A stretch of DNA of 64,000 nt from Thalassococcus arenae (lineage in GTDB: Bacteria; Pseudomonadota; Alphaproteobacteria; Rhodobacterales; Rhodobacteraceae). Location of the stretch: positions 1,159,001-1,223,000 of the forward strand of contig NZ_JAHRWL010000001.1 in NCBI RefSeq assembly GCF_019104745.1. Reading direction: 5' to 3'. Of this stretch, positions 9,177 to 17,219 are shown in pieces (position 1 is the stretch's first letter; each line of letters starts with the position of its first letter). A model generated the notes under the pieces. It was not told the origin of the DNA and did no database searches. It worked only from the letters and a program-made list of their open reading frames with translations. The translations under genes were made by a program, and so were the position numbers.

Positions 9177-9464
9177 TCAGCCGGCCGGCTGGTTGTCGAT
9201 GACGTCGGTGATGCGCACGGCCAGTTGCCCCGCTTCGCCGCCCTCGACCACCTCCAGCGCGCCGATGGCGATCAGCCGGTCGCCGACATACAGTTCGACG
9301 GGGTCGTCGAGCTTCTTGTCGAGCGACAGAACCGAGCCGTGCGTCAGTTGCAGAAGGTCGCGCACCGTGGGTCTGGCGCGCCCGACCGACACGACCACGT
9401 CGATCGGGACCGAGGTGAAGGGCGTGCCGTTCTTCTTGCGCGGCTGGGTCTGGACGTCATCCAT
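9177..9464 (-). CDS. fliN: Flagellar motor switch protein FliN
   Basis: A 95-aa SpoA/C-ring protein. After a short variable N-terminus (MDDVQTQPRKKNG) comes the SpoA domain: VPIDVVVSVGRARPTVRDLLQLTHGSVL then DDPVELYVGDRLIAIGALEVV. FliN forms the base of the switch complex with FliM and FliG and binds FliH-FliI for export. It is short, like other alphaproteobacterial FliN proteins. The start ATG lies inside the end of fliH (8-base overlap, ATGGATGA), which indicates translational coupling. Confidence 0.93.
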   Translation of the reverse strand: MDDVQTQPRKKNGTPFTSVPIDVVVSVGRARPTVRDLLQLTHGSVLSLDKKLDDPVELYVGDRLIAIGALEVVEGGEAGQLAVRITDVIDNQPAG

Positions 9465-10062
9465 GGGCGGTTTTTCTCCGTGTGTCGTAGGCAAAGCCCT
9501 GCACGGCGTCCTTGACACCCTGCAGCACCTCGCCCAGGTCGATCCGTCTTTCATCCCCGGCGAACCGGATATCGGCCTGGCCGTCGGCAAGGCTGTCGTC
9601 TTCGATCAGGCGCAGCGGAAATCCGAACGGCTCGTCAACGAGCGGCGCCAAGGCTTCGGCGTGAACGGGAGCGACCGCCAGATCCACCGCCAGCCCGTCG
9701 CCCTCGCGCGCGATGTCCTGAAGCTGGGCCACCAGGTGCAGCCTCAGCGCTTCCTGTTCGAGCCCGGGCAGAAGGACGGTCGCGATTTCGTTCAGCAGGG
9801 GCGTCATCGCCTTGAGCACGTGGCTGTAGGCCTCGTGATAGGTGAAGGACAGGTCCTGCAGGTTCTGCGCAAGGTCGCCGGCAATCCGCTTGCCGTCCTC
9901 GTTCTGGGCCTTGAGCGCATCGTCCCAGCCCGCGCGGTATCCCTGGTCGAAAGACTCGAGCCGAAGCTGTTCCACATCAACGCCGTCTGCTGCGACGGGG
10001 TCGGCGTCGCGAGCCCCGGGCCTGGTCCGGGCGAAATCCTCGAGAACCGACCGCAGGGTCAC
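9457..10062 (-). CDS. fliH: Flagellar assembly protein FliH-like
   Basis: A 201-aa protein between fliF and fliN, the usual place for the FliH regulator of the FliI ATPase. An acidic N-terminal part (residues 1-45) leads into a helical region with SFDQGYRAGWDDALKAQNED, reminiscent of the Yxx-GxxxG heptads of FliH, and then a VDLAVAP... PFGFPLRLIEDDSLADGQADIRF segment like the C-terminal domain. The start is GTG, overlapping the fliF stop as GTGA. Sequence similarity within FliH is weak in general, so position carries part of the call. Confidence 0.8.
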   Translation of the reverse strand: MTLRSVLEDFARTRPGARDADPVAADGVDVEQLRLESFDQGYRAGWDDALKAQNEDGKRIAGDLAQNLQDLSFTYHEAYSHVLKAMTPLLNEIATVLLPGLEQEALRLHLVAQLQDIAREGDGLAVDLAVAPVHAEALAPLVDEPFGFPLRLIEDDSLADGQADIRFAGDERRIDLGEVLQGVKDAVQGFAYDTRRKTAHG

Positions 10063-11678
10063 GACTGCACCTCTTCGGGGTCGTCCTCAAGCCAGCTGCG
10101 CAGGATCTCGACCGTCTCGGATTTGCGTTCCTCGATCAGACCGCGCAGACGGTCGACCGGATCTTCCGTGCTCGTCGCGTCGAAATCCATCATTCCCATG
10201 CCCGGGAAATCGCCGTTCGAGGCCAGCATCGGCAGATCGGCGGCGGTCTCTTCGGGGTCGATTTCGCCGGTAAGTGCCGGACCGGGCGCATCGCGCGGCC
10301 CTGGCAGAGCCATCCCGGGTGCCGGCAGCGCGGCGCCGCCGCGCGGCGACAGGACCGGTCGGACGACGAAGAGACCCAACAGCAGTGCCACCAGCGCGAG
10401 AGCCCCCACCTGGATGACCTGCATGATGTCCAGCGGCGCCGCGAGGATGCCCGCCGACGCCGCCTCGGTTCCCAGGCCCTCGGGGCGCTCGAAAGGCAAC
10501 GAGTGCAAGGTGATGACGTCGCCGCGGGCTTCCTCGAACCCCACCGCCGACGCCACCAGGTCGCGCAGGGCGGTCAGTTCGGTCTCGGGCAGCGGAACGA
10601 ACTGCGCCGAACCGTCGGCTGCGGTTTCGTAGCTGCCGTTGACCAGAACCGCGACGGTCAGCCGCTTGACCGCCCCGGGCAGGCGCGTGACCTCGCGCAT
10701 GGTTTCGGACACTTCGTAATTCACCCGCTCGCGGGTCTCGGAATTCTGCGAGCTCGAGTTTTCTCCTCCCGCGGCATCGCCATCGGGCAGGTTCGACGCC
10801 ACGGTGACGGCGCCGCCGCCGCTGTCCTGCGCGGAATTGCTGCGCTCCTCGGTATCGGTCGATACCACCACGCGGCCCGCCGGATCGAAACGGCGTTCCC
10901 GGATCGATTCGCTTTCGGTCACGGTGTCGACGCTGACTTCGACCACCGCATTGCCCAAGCCCACCCGTGCCTCGATCAGGCGCTGCACGCGGTCGCGCAG
11001 TTGCGCCGCCCGGTCCTCTCCGGTCATCGGTCCGCCGATTTCCTCTTCGGACGCAATCAACCCGCCCTTGCCATCGATCACCGCGACGCCATCGGGATCC
11101 AGGCCGGGCACTGCCGAGGCGACGAGGAATTTCAGCGCCCGCGCCTGCGACGGATCCAGCACGCCGCCCGTCGTCGTGACCGAAACCGAAGCCGATGCGG
11201 TCACGTCGCGCTGAAACGGGTTGGCCGAGCCGTTGGCGATATGCACCCGGGCCGACGCGATATGCGGGGCCGACACGATGGTGCGGGCCAGTTCGCCTTC
11301 CTTCGCACGCCAGTATGCGGCGTCGAACATCTGCGATGTCGTGCCGAAACCCGACAGCGTATCGAGCAGTTCGTAGCCTTGCGTGGAATTCGCCGGCAGA
11401 CCTTCGGCGGCCAGGGTCATGCGCAGCCCGTCACGCTGCGCCACGGGAACGAAGATCGCGCCGCCGCGAATGTCAAAGGCGACACCGCGGCTTTCCAGCG
11501 CCTGCACCACGTCGCCGGCGGCACCGTTTTCCAGACCGGAATAGAGAAGCGCCATGTTCGGCTGCGCCGCGATGCGTGCAAGGGCGAGCACCGCGAGCAT
11601 CATCGCGACCGTGGCAAGACCGACCACGACGCGGCGACCGGGCGACAAGGCGCCCCAGACTGACAGGACCTGCTGCAA
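10059..11678 (-). CDS. fliF: Flagellar MS-ring protein FliF
   Basis: Forms the MS ring in the cytoplasmic membrane, the base of the flagellum. The 539-aa protein has TM1 (about residues 17-36), ring-building motifs (ALESRGVAFDIRGG, YWRAKEGELARTI, ASVSVTTTGG), a polar middle, TM2 (about 418-440, ALALVALLLGLFVV), and a C-terminal FliG-binding tail (ETVEILRSWLEDD). I take TTG at 11678 as the start: GGAGG stands 6 bases upstream and the protein then begins LQQVLSVWG as expected. The frame stays open much further upstream only as the antisense shadow of fliL and its neighbours. It is the first gene of the leftward operon. Confidence 0.95.
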   Translation of the reverse strand: MQQVLSVWGALSPGRRVVVGLATVAMMLAVLALARIAAQPNMALLYSGLENGAAGDVVQALESRGVAFDIRGGAIFVPVAQRDGLRMTLAAEGLPANSTQGYELLDTLSGFGTTSQMFDAAYWRAKEGELARTIVSAPHIASARVHIANGSANPFQRDVTASASVSVTTTGGVLDPSQARALKFLVASAVPGLDPDGVAVIDGKGGLIASEEEIGGPMTGEDRAAQLRDRVQRLIEARVGLGNAVVEVSVDTVTESESIRERRFDPAGRVVVSTDTEERSNSAQDSGGGAVTVASNLPDGDAAGGENSSSQNSETRERVNYEVSETMREVTRLPGAVKRLTVAVLVNGSYETAADGSAQFVPLPETELTALRDLVASAVGFEEARGDVITLHSLPFERPEGLGTEAASAGILAAPLDIMQVIQVGALALVALLLGLFVVRPVLSPRGGAALPAPGMALPGPRDAPGPALTGEIDPEETAADLPMLASNGDFPGMGMMDFDATSTEDPVDRLRGLIEERKSETVEILRSWLEDDPEEVQS

Positions 11679-11734
11679 GACCAACCTCCGTCCAAACCTT
11701 CTGTTCGGATGGCGGCACCTTGACCCGATCAGGC

Positions 11735-11749
11735 TTAACAATCGGTTAG
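11735..11749. promoter_or_regulatory. Candidate CtrA box between fliF and fliL
   Basis: TTAACAATCGGTTAG fits the CtrA pattern TTAA-N7-TTAA with one mismatch in the second half-site. It lies in the 114-bp divergent region, 57 bases from the fliF start and 44 from the fliL start, so one bound regulator could serve both operons. CtrA control of flagellar genes is well known in Rhodobacteraceae and Caulobacter; binding here is inferred. Confidence 0.5.
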
Positions 11750-11792
11750 CCCCTTTGACCTTATCGTCACGGCAATCGCAAAGAGGTTGAGA

Positions 11793-12314
11793 ATGTCTGA
11801 TACGACCGTTGCCGACGCTCCACCACCGGCGTCGAAAAAGGGAAAACTGCCTTTGATCCTTGGGCTTGTCCTGGCCCTGGCCGGCGGCGGCGGCGGCTTT
11901 TTCGCCGTCCAGTCCGGTATGCTCGACGGGCTTTTGGGCGGCAAGTCGGGTGATTCCCACGCCGCCCCCGACAAGGCGGCCAAGGATGACCACGACGATG
12001 GCAAGGGGGTCGGCGATATCGCTTTCGTCGAAATCCCGCCGCTTGTCATCTCGCTGGGCCCGAACAGCACCGCCCGGCATTTGCGCTTCACCGCCAGCCT
12101 CGAGGTGCCCAAGTCTTCGACGGGCGAGGTCACGACGCTGATGCCGCGCATCCAGGACGTTCTGAACGGCTATCTGCGCGCGCTGCGCCCCTCCGATATC
12201 GAATCCCCGGGCGCCTTGATCGAACTGCGCGCGCAGATGCTGCGCCGCATCCAGATGGTCGTCGGGTCCGGCAATGTCCGCGACCTGCTGGTCATTGAAT
12301 TCATGTTGAACTGA
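11793..12314 (+). CDS. fliL: Flagellar basal body-associated protein FliL
   Basis: A 173-aa inner-membrane protein that surrounds the stator and supports motor torque. A lysine-rich cytoplasmic start (ASKKGKLPL) precedes one membrane helix (about 23-42, ILGLVLALAGGGGGFFAV), an acidic/histidine linker, and the periplasmic FliL domain (LVISLGPNSTARHLRFTASLEV ... LVIEFMLN, the usual C-terminus). ATG at 11793 is preferred over an in-frame TTG six bases earlier because AAGAGG is correctly spaced from the ATG. First gene of the rightward flagellar operon. Confidence 0.93.
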   Translation: MSDTTVADAPPPASKKGKLPLILGLVLALAGGGGGFFAVQSGMLDGLLGGKSGDSHAAPDKAAKDDHDDGKGVGDIAFVEIPPLVISLGPNSTARHLRFTASLEVPKSSTGEVTTLMPRIQDVLNGYLRALRPSDIESPGALIELRAQMLRRIQMVVGSGNVRDLLVIEFMLN

Positions 12315-12323
12315 GAGGCCGGG

Positions 12324-12695
12324 ATGGATCTGATCGCCGATATCCTGCTCGCCGCCGGTGCCCTTGGGGCCGGCTTTTACTGTTTCATCCTGTCGCGGCG
12401 CCTGACCCGGTTCACCGACCTGGAAAACGGCGTCGGAGGGGCCGTGGCGGTGCTGTCGGCGCAGGTCGACGACTTGACCCGCACGCTGGCCCAGGCGCGC
12501 AAGGCGGCGGGCGAATCCGGCACCCGGCTCGAGGTGCTGACCGATCGCGCCGAAGACGTGGCCAAACGGCTCGAACTGCTGGTGGCCTCGATGCATGACG
12601 TTCCGGCGACACCGGCGCAGACCGCGCCGGCCGAACCGGTCGAGCGGGCCGAGCCGATTTTCGTGCGCCATCCGCGCAACGGGGCGTTGCGATGA
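12324..12695 (+). CDS. Small flagellar-operon membrane/coiled-coil protein
   Basis: A 123-aa protein 9 bases after fliL. It has one N-terminal membrane helix (residues 4-24), then a helical region rich in leucine heptads (LSAQVDDLTRTLAQARKAA ... RLEVLTDRAEDVAKRLELL) and a proline/alanine-rich tail. It looks like the uncharacterised single-pass proteins found between fliL and motE-like genes in Alphaproteobacteria (possibly the DUF6468 group, from memory). It ends in an ATGA overlap with the next gene. A role in stator or rod assembly is inferred only from position. Confidence 0.75.
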   Translation: MDLIADILLAAGALGAGFYCFILSRRLTRFTDLENGVGGAVAVLSAQVDDLTRTLAQARKAAGESGTRLEVLTDRAEDVAKRLELLVASMHDVPATPAQTAPAEPVERAEPIFVRHPRNGALR

Positions 12696-13288
12696 CGGCG
12701 CCGGTCCGCAAACCGGGCAAACGCCGCCGCACGCGCGGCGCGCTGGCGGTCATCGGGGGGTTGCTGGTGACTTCGGCGGTCCTGCGGCTGGCTTTGGGCG
12801 CCGAGGCCGCTCTGGCGTTGGCGCCCGGCGATGCGGCGTCGGCCGGTCAAGCGCCCGAAGCCCGGGAATGCCGCTCTTCCGACGACATCGCCCCGGTTCT
12901 CGCGGCGCTGCAGGCGCGCGAAGACCGGCTGGATGGCCGCGAACGGGATCTCAAGGTGCGTTTGCAGGCCCTGACAGTGGCCGAGACCGAAATCGACCGT
13001 AAGCTGGCCGCGCTCGAGGCAGCCGAACAGAAGCTGCGCGCAACGCTGGCCCTGGCCGAAACCGCGGCCGAGGACGACCTGACGCAGCTCACCGATGTCT
13101 ATTCCAGCATGAAGCCGAAACAGGCCGCCGCGTTGTTCGAGGCGATGGACCCGGCCTTCGCCGCGGGTTTCCTGGGCCGGATGCGGCCCGAGACCGCCGC
13201 GACGATCATGGCCGGCCTCAGCCCCGAAACCGCCTATGCCGTGTCGGCGATCCTGGCGGGCCGCAATTCCGAGGTGCCCAAGCCCTGA
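12692..13288 (+). CDS. motE: MotE-like flagellar/stator chaperone protein
   Basis: A 198-aa protein with an arginine-rich cytoplasmic start, one membrane helix (about 18-45), a long coiled coil (about 70-125: AREDRLDGRERDLKVRLQALTVAETEIDRKL), and a C-terminal helical domain like the MgtE N-terminal/FliG-type fold (YSSMKPKQAAALFEAMDPAFAAGFLGRMRPETAATIMAGL). This layout matches MotE, the periplasmic chaperone of MotC in rhizobia, and its relatives. It is the last gene of the fliL operon, coupled by ATGA to the gene before. The exact function in this organism is inferred. Confidence 0.78.
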   Translation: MTAPVRKPGKRRRTRGALAVIGGLLVTSAVLRLALGAEAALALAPGDAASAGQAPEARECRSSDDIAPVLAALQAREDRLDGRERDLKVRLQALTVAETEIDRKLAALEAAEQKLRATLALAETAAEDDLTQLTDVYSSMKPKQAAALFEAMDPAFAAGFLGRMRPETAATIMAGLSPETAYAVSAILAGRNSEVPKP

Positions 13289-13445
13289 CATGCGCAATGG
13301 CCCGGCATGGGCTTTCGCGTCGCGGCCGGCGGGGGGATGTTGCACACACGCCATCGTGACGCGGGTCCGGTCCGTTGGGCCATTGATTTGCAGGGTCCGT
13401 TCGGCACAATGGGGTCTGTTTTGAAATGGAAAGACGAGTGCTGCC

Positions 13446-13994
13446 ATGATCACCCGCCGTACATTTGTCGCCGCCGCTGCCGCAACCGCCGCCCTTCCGG
13501 CGCAGGCCTTCGAGATCGAACCGGTGTTCCGGCCGCAGCAGGTGCGCATCAAGAAAGACCTTCAGCCCGGCCAGATCCTGATCCTGCCGCGGGCACATTT
13601 CCTGTATTACGTGAACGGCCCCGGCCAGGCGATGCGCTATGGCGTCGGCGTCGGCAAGGCGGGTCTCGAATTCACCGGCAACGCCGTCATCCAGGTCAAG
13701 AAGGAATGGCCGACCTGGCGCCCGACCGACGAGATGATCGAGCGCGAGCCGCAGCTCTACACCAAGTTCATCGACAACGACTACGTTCAGCCCGGCGGCC
13801 CGGAAAACCCCCTGGGCGCGCGGGCGCTCTACCTGTTCCAGAATGGCCGCGACACGTATTTCCGAATCCACGGCACCACCGCGCCCCGATCCATCGGCCG
13901 GTCGGTGTCGAACGGCTGTATCCGGATGCTGAACGAACACGTCATTGACCTGTACCAGCGCGTCCCGATCGGCACGCCGGTCACGGTTCTCTGA
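13446..13994 (+). CDS. L,D-transpeptidase (YkuD family), exported
   Basis: A 182-aa protein exported through an N-terminal twin-arginine-like signal (ITRRTFVAAAAATAALPAQA). The YkuD domain covers the rest. The catalytic motif is present as H142 (IHGTTAPRSIGR) and C158 (SVSNGCIRM). Such enzymes cross-link meso-diaminopimelate residues of peptidoglycan or attach proteins to it in the periplasm. The domain starts directly after the signal with no LysM or other binding module. It stands alone between the flagellar operon and a reductase gene. Confidence 0.92.
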   Translation: MITRRTFVAAAAATAALPAQAFEIEPVFRPQQVRIKKDLQPGQILILPRAHFLYYVNGPGQAMRYGVGVGKAGLEFTGNAVIQVKKEWPTWRPTDEMIEREPQLYTKFIDNDYVQPGGPENPLGARALYLFQNGRDTYFRIHGTTAPRSIGRSVSNGCIRMLNEHVIDLYQRVPIGTPVTVL

Positions 13995-14012
13995 CGGCGC
14001 GGCGGCCAGTCC

Positions 14013-15161
14013 ATGGCCGCCTTCGACCTGATCGTGCTCGGCGCCGGCCCGGCCGGTGCCGCGGCGGCGACGGTCGCGGCCCGCGCTGGCCTTGCCGTCG
14101 CACTGGTCGACAAGGCCGCGTTTCCGCGTGACAAGCTGTGCGGCGGCGGGCTGACCGGCCGAGCCCTCGGACAGTACCGGCAGATCTTCGAACGCGCCGC
14201 GCCGCCGGTTGCGACCGAATGGCGGGCCGAGATCACCTTTCGCGCGTTCGGCACCGATCTTGGCACCCTCGGCGACGTGCCGCCGCTGGCGATGATCATG
14301 CGCCGCGCCTTCGATGCGTCGATGGTCGACGACGCGCGGGCCGCGGGGGCAACCCTGTTCACCGGAACCGGACCGACCGGCCTGGACGCGGATACCGGCC
14401 GCGTCGACCTCCCCGGCATCCGGCTGAAAGCACCCCTTCTGGTGGCGGCCGACGGGGTCAACAGCCCGGTGGCCCGGGCGCTGTTCGGCGCCGCCTTCGA
14501 CCGCAACCGGATCGGTTTCGCGCTCGAGGTCGAACAGCCGGATACGGATCGGCCGCTGCGAATCGATTTCGGGGCTGCGGACTGGGGCTATGGCTGGCAG
14601 TTTCCGAAAACGACGGGCACGACGATCGGGGTCGGGGGCGTATTGGCCCGCAACACCGACATCAAGTCCCGCCTCGCGGCCTATCTGGCCGATCTCGGAA
14701 TCGACGATCCGGCGCCCGTGAAGGGCCAGTTCCTGCCCTTCGGCGACTTTCGCCGCCTGCCCGGCAAGGGCCGTGTCCTGCTGGCCGGCGACGCCGCGGG
14801 GCTGGTCGACCCGATCACCGGCGAAGGTATCGGCTACGCGTTGGAAAGCGGCGCTCTGGCCGCCCGGGCCGCCGCCGCCGCGCTGGCGGCCGGACGACCC
14901 GACGGGGCGCTGCGGCACTACGCAAAGGCGCTTGCACCGGTTCACCGCGCCATCCGCCAGGCCGGTTGGCTGCGCAACCTGATGTTCCGCCCGGCGTTCC
15001 GACCCGCCTTCATCCGCAGCTTTCGGCGGTCGCGGAATCTCAAGTTCGCCTATCTCGACGTGATGGCGGGAACGATGGAATACGACCGGCTGCTGCGCCG
15101 CATGACCGCCCGGCTGCCGGCCTTCGCCTGGCAAGCGATGGGCGGGAAATGGCCGATCTGA
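14013..15161 (+). CDS. Geranylgeranyl reductase family FAD-dependent oxidoreductase
   Basis: A 382-aa flavoprotein. The N-terminal FAD fold is clear (FDLIVLGAGPAGAAAATVAARAGL), followed by PRDKLCGGGLTGRAL, and the second FAD motif LLAGDAAGLVDPITGEGIGYALESG at about residues 254-278. This set marks the geranylgeranyl reductase/ChlP-like group, which reduces isoprenoid double bonds. Photosynthetic relatives act in bacteriochlorophyll synthesis, but no photosynthesis genes are nearby, so the substrate is open. It begins 18 bases after the transpeptidase stop. Confidence 0.85.
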   Translation: MAAFDLIVLGAGPAGAAAATVAARAGLAVALVDKAAFPRDKLCGGGLTGRALGQYRQIFERAAPPVATEWRAEITFRAFGTDLGTLGDVPPLAMIMRRAFDASMVDDARAAGATLFTGTGPTGLDADTGRVDLPGIRLKAPLLVAADGVNSPVARALFGAAFDRNRIGFALEVEQPDTDRPLRIDFGAADWGYGWQFPKTTGTTIGVGGVLARNTDIKSRLAAYLADLGIDDPAPVKGQFLPFGDFRRLPGKGRVLLAGDAAGLVDPITGEGIGYALESGALAARAAAAALAAGRPDGALRHYAKALAPVHRAIRQAGWLRNLMFRPAFRPAFIRSFRRSRNLKFAYLDVMAGTMEYDRLLRRMTARLPAFAWQAMGGKWPI

Positions 15162-15257
15162 GGCCCATGCGCGTTGAATGCCTAATTCCTGCCCTAATTT
15201 CCCGTATTAAGTGTTTCGTAACCTGCGCGCTGCAAGCTGCACCCAAGGGAGCCATGC

Positions 15258-15449
15258 ATGGCGATCATAGCACTGATATTCGGAAGCGTTCTGGGCACCC
15301 TGGCGGGCTTGCTCGGCTGGACGCTGTTCGGATTGTCGGTTGGATCGGTGTTGGCGCTTTATCTCGGCACCAGCCTGTCCTTCGTCGTCCTGCCCAGGAT
15401 TCCCTGCCTGCTGCGCAGCGTGATGCGGCGCGGCGCCCCACAGGTCTGA
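15258..15449 (+). CDS. Small hydrophobic membrane protein, unknown function
   Basis: A 63-aa protein, nearly all membrane: one long or two short hydrophobic helices (IIALIFGSVLGTLAGLLGW and SVGSVLALYLGTSLSFVVL), ending in a basic tail (RSVMRRGAPQV). AAGGGAG lies 6 bases before the ATG, a good ribosome site, which supports real translation. The upstream 80 bases are unusually AT-rich for this genome and hold two CCTAATT repeats 12 bases apart. I do not recognise the family. Confidence 0.6.
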   Translation: MAIIALIFGSVLGTLAGLLGWTLFGLSVGSVLALYLGTSLSFVVLPRIPCLLRSVMRRGAPQV

Positions 15450-15486
15450 CAGGACCGGCCTGACGCCTTTCCGGGCAAATCGACCG

Positions 15487-15750
15487 TCACAGCAGAACGT
15501 GGATCACCAGCAGGTTCGGAACGATCAGCGCCGCGGCGATGCAGAACAGCTTGGCCAGGTGCGACGCTTTTGCAAAGGCAGAGCTTTCCTCGAGCGCATT
15601 GCCATAGGCCAGCGCGGCAAAGACAAGGGCGCCGGCCTGGCCTTCCTCGATGCGCCGGTTGCGCAAGAGCGCGGCCTTGGCCGAAGCATACCGATCTTCC
15701 AGCTTTCGCCGCTCTTCGAGGCTTTCCAGGCGGTCATCAACGTTGGACAT
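15487..15750 (-). CDS. Small coiled-coil/tail-anchored protein, unknown function
   Basis: An 87-aa protein. The first 40 residues are charged and helical (VDDRLESLEERRKLEDRYASAK), and the last 25 form one hydrophobic helix (LFCIAAALIVPNLLVIHVL), suggesting a membrane anchor at the C-terminus. The ATG at 15750 follows GGGAG at good spacing; a longer frame to 15804 lacks one. It faces the small membrane protein at 15258-15449 tail to tail. I do not recognise the family. Confidence 0.65.
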   Translation of the reverse strand: MSNVDDRLESLEERRKLEDRYASAKAALLRNRRIEEGQAGALVFAALAYGNALEESSAFAKASHLAKLFCIAAALIVPNLLVIHVLL

Positions 15751-15826
15751 GGCGTGTCTCCCTTGTTCGGTCGCACCAGATGGCGCGGCGTCGCCGGTTG
15801 ACAAGGGTCGCGGACGGAACGCGGCG

Positions 15827-16510
15827 TCAATCCGCCGCGGCGCGGTCGATCAGGCGTTCGACCGCGGGTCCGAGAGCGGCGACAATGCGGGCGACGCCCT
15901 CGCGATTGGGATGGATGCCGTCCGCCTGCATGAACCGCGCCAGATCGGCGGGTGCTGCCGGTTCGGCGCCGGGTTCGCGCAACCCGTCGAAAAACGACGG
16001 CACCAGCAGGGCGTCATAGCGCTCGGCCAGTTCGGGATACATCGCGTCGAACGCCGCCTTGTAGTCGGGGCCATAGTTGCCGGGCGCCTGCATGCCGACC
16101 AGCAAGACCTCGACCCCGGCCTCCTGCGCCACCTGCAGGATGCCGTCCAGATTCCGGCGCGAAAACGCCGGGTCGATGCCGCGCAGCAGGTCGTTGCCGC
16201 CCAGCGCCACGATCATCGCGTCGGTGCCGGGACCCAGCGACCAGGCCGCGCGTGACAATCCGCCCGCGGTGGTGTCGCCCGACACGCCCGCGTTGACGAC
16301 ACGCACATCGTGGCCCCGCGCCGCCAGCCACTCGGTCAATTGCGGCACCAGACCGTCCTGGATCGGCAGCCCGTACCCCTCGGTAAGGCTGTCGCCCAGC
16401 GCGACGATTTCGACCGGTTCGGCGGCCGCCGGTGCCACGGCCAGCACCCCCGTCAGAACGATTGCCTTGCTGAGAGCACCCCAGGCCCCATATGTGAAAG
16501 CACGCAACAT
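15827..16510 (-). CDS. tesA: Arylesterase/lysophospholipase, TesA-like SGNH hydrolase
   Basis: A 227-aa exported hydrolase of the GDSL/SGNH family. A signal peptide ends near AAAEP (residue 30). The catalytic blocks are complete: S41 in ALGDSLTEGYG, the glycine block NAGVSGDTTAGG, N106 in VALGGNDLLRG, and D197/H200 in ADGIHPNREG. It hydrolyses acyl esters in the periplasm. AAGGAG stands 7 bases before the ATG at 16510. It is divergent from an ABC transporter of the YbbA/YbbP type, the same neighbourhood as E. coli tesA. Confidence 0.9.
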   Translation of the reverse strand: MLRAFTYGAWGALSKAIVLTGVLAVAPAAAEPVEIVALGDSLTEGYGLPIQDGLVPQLTEWLAARGHDVRVVNAGVSGDTTAGGLSRAAWSLGPGTDAMIVALGGNDLLRGIDPAFSRRNLDGILQVAQEAGVEVLLVGMQAPGNYGPDYKAAFDAMYPELAERYDALLVPSFFDGLREPGAEPAAPADLARFMQADGIHPNREGVARIVAALGPAVERLIDRAAAD

Positions 16511-16526
16511 CCCGGTGCTCCTTGTC

Positions 16527-17219
16527 ATGTCCGATTCCGTCATTGCCCTTAAAGATGTGAACCTCAGCCTGCAGGGCAATGCCGGCCGGGTGGATATTCT
16601 GCACGATATCACCCTCGACGTGCCGCGCGGCACGTCGCTGGGGCTGATCGGGCCCTCCGGGTCGGGCAAGTCGTCGCTTCTGATGCTGATCGGCGGGCTG
16701 GAACAGGCCAGCAGCGGCAGCGTGACGGTGCTGGGACGCGACCTGACCGCGATGTCCGAAGACGCGCTGGCGCGCTTCCGGCGCGACAACATGGGCGTGG
16801 TGTTCCAGTCCTTCCACCTGATCCCCACCATGACCGCGCTGGAAAACGTCGCCACGCCGCTGGAACTGGCGGGCCATCGCGACGCCTTCGACCGCGCCCG
16901 GGCCGAGCTCGAGGCCGTCGGCCTGGGCCACCGGCTGGACCACTACCCGGCGCAGATGTCGGGTGGGGAACAACAGCGCGTGGCGCTGGCCCGCGCCCTG
17001 GCGCCGCGCCCGGCGATCCTGCTGGCGGACGAACCCACCGGCAATCTCGACGGTGCCAACGGCCAGGCGATCATCGACCTGCTGTTCGGGCTCAGCGACC
17101 GCCACGGCGCGACGCTGATACTGGTCACTCATGCCACCGACCTCGCCAACCGCTGCGACCGGGTGGTGCGGCTGACCGACGGGCGCATCGACGAACCCGC
17201 GCGAAAGGCCGCCGAATGA
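16527..17219 (+). CDS. ABC transporter ATP-binding protein (YbbA/LolD-like)
   Basis: A 230-aa ATPase with Walker [10 protein letters not shown] (about 42-50), Q-loop in [10 protein letters not shown], signature [14 protein letters not shown] starting at 145, and Walker [14 protein letters not shown] (about 164-176). This is the MacB/LolD/YbbA subfamily, which drives mechanotransmission or extraction rather than normal uptake. The frame allows upstream starts, but homology begins near [13 protein letters not shown]. It overlaps the permease by ATGA. Start codons of this gene and of the esterase lie only 16 bases apart, so promoters must overlap. Confidence 0.9.
   Translation: MSDSVIALKDVNLSLQGNAGRVDILHDITLDVPRGTSLGLIGPSGSGKSSLLMLIGGLEQASSGSVTVLGRDLTAMSEDALARFRRDNMGVVFQSFHLIPTMTALENVATPLELAGHRDAFDRARAELEAVGLGHRLDHYPAQMSGGEQQRVALARALAPRPAILLADEPTGNLDGANGQAIIDLLFGLSDRHGATLILVTHATDLANRCDRVVRLTDGRIDEPARKAAE

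Noticed and set aside
11679-12671. Upstream extension of fliF by more than 300 codons
   Set aside because: It is antisense to fliL and the next gene. A TTG start with GGAGG at 11678 gives a normal FliF N-terminus.
14013-15161. Calling the flavoprotein a bacteriochlorophyll geranylgeranyl reductase (bchP)
   Set aside because: The family fits, but no photosynthesis genes are near, and many non-photosynthetic bacteria carry related reductases.
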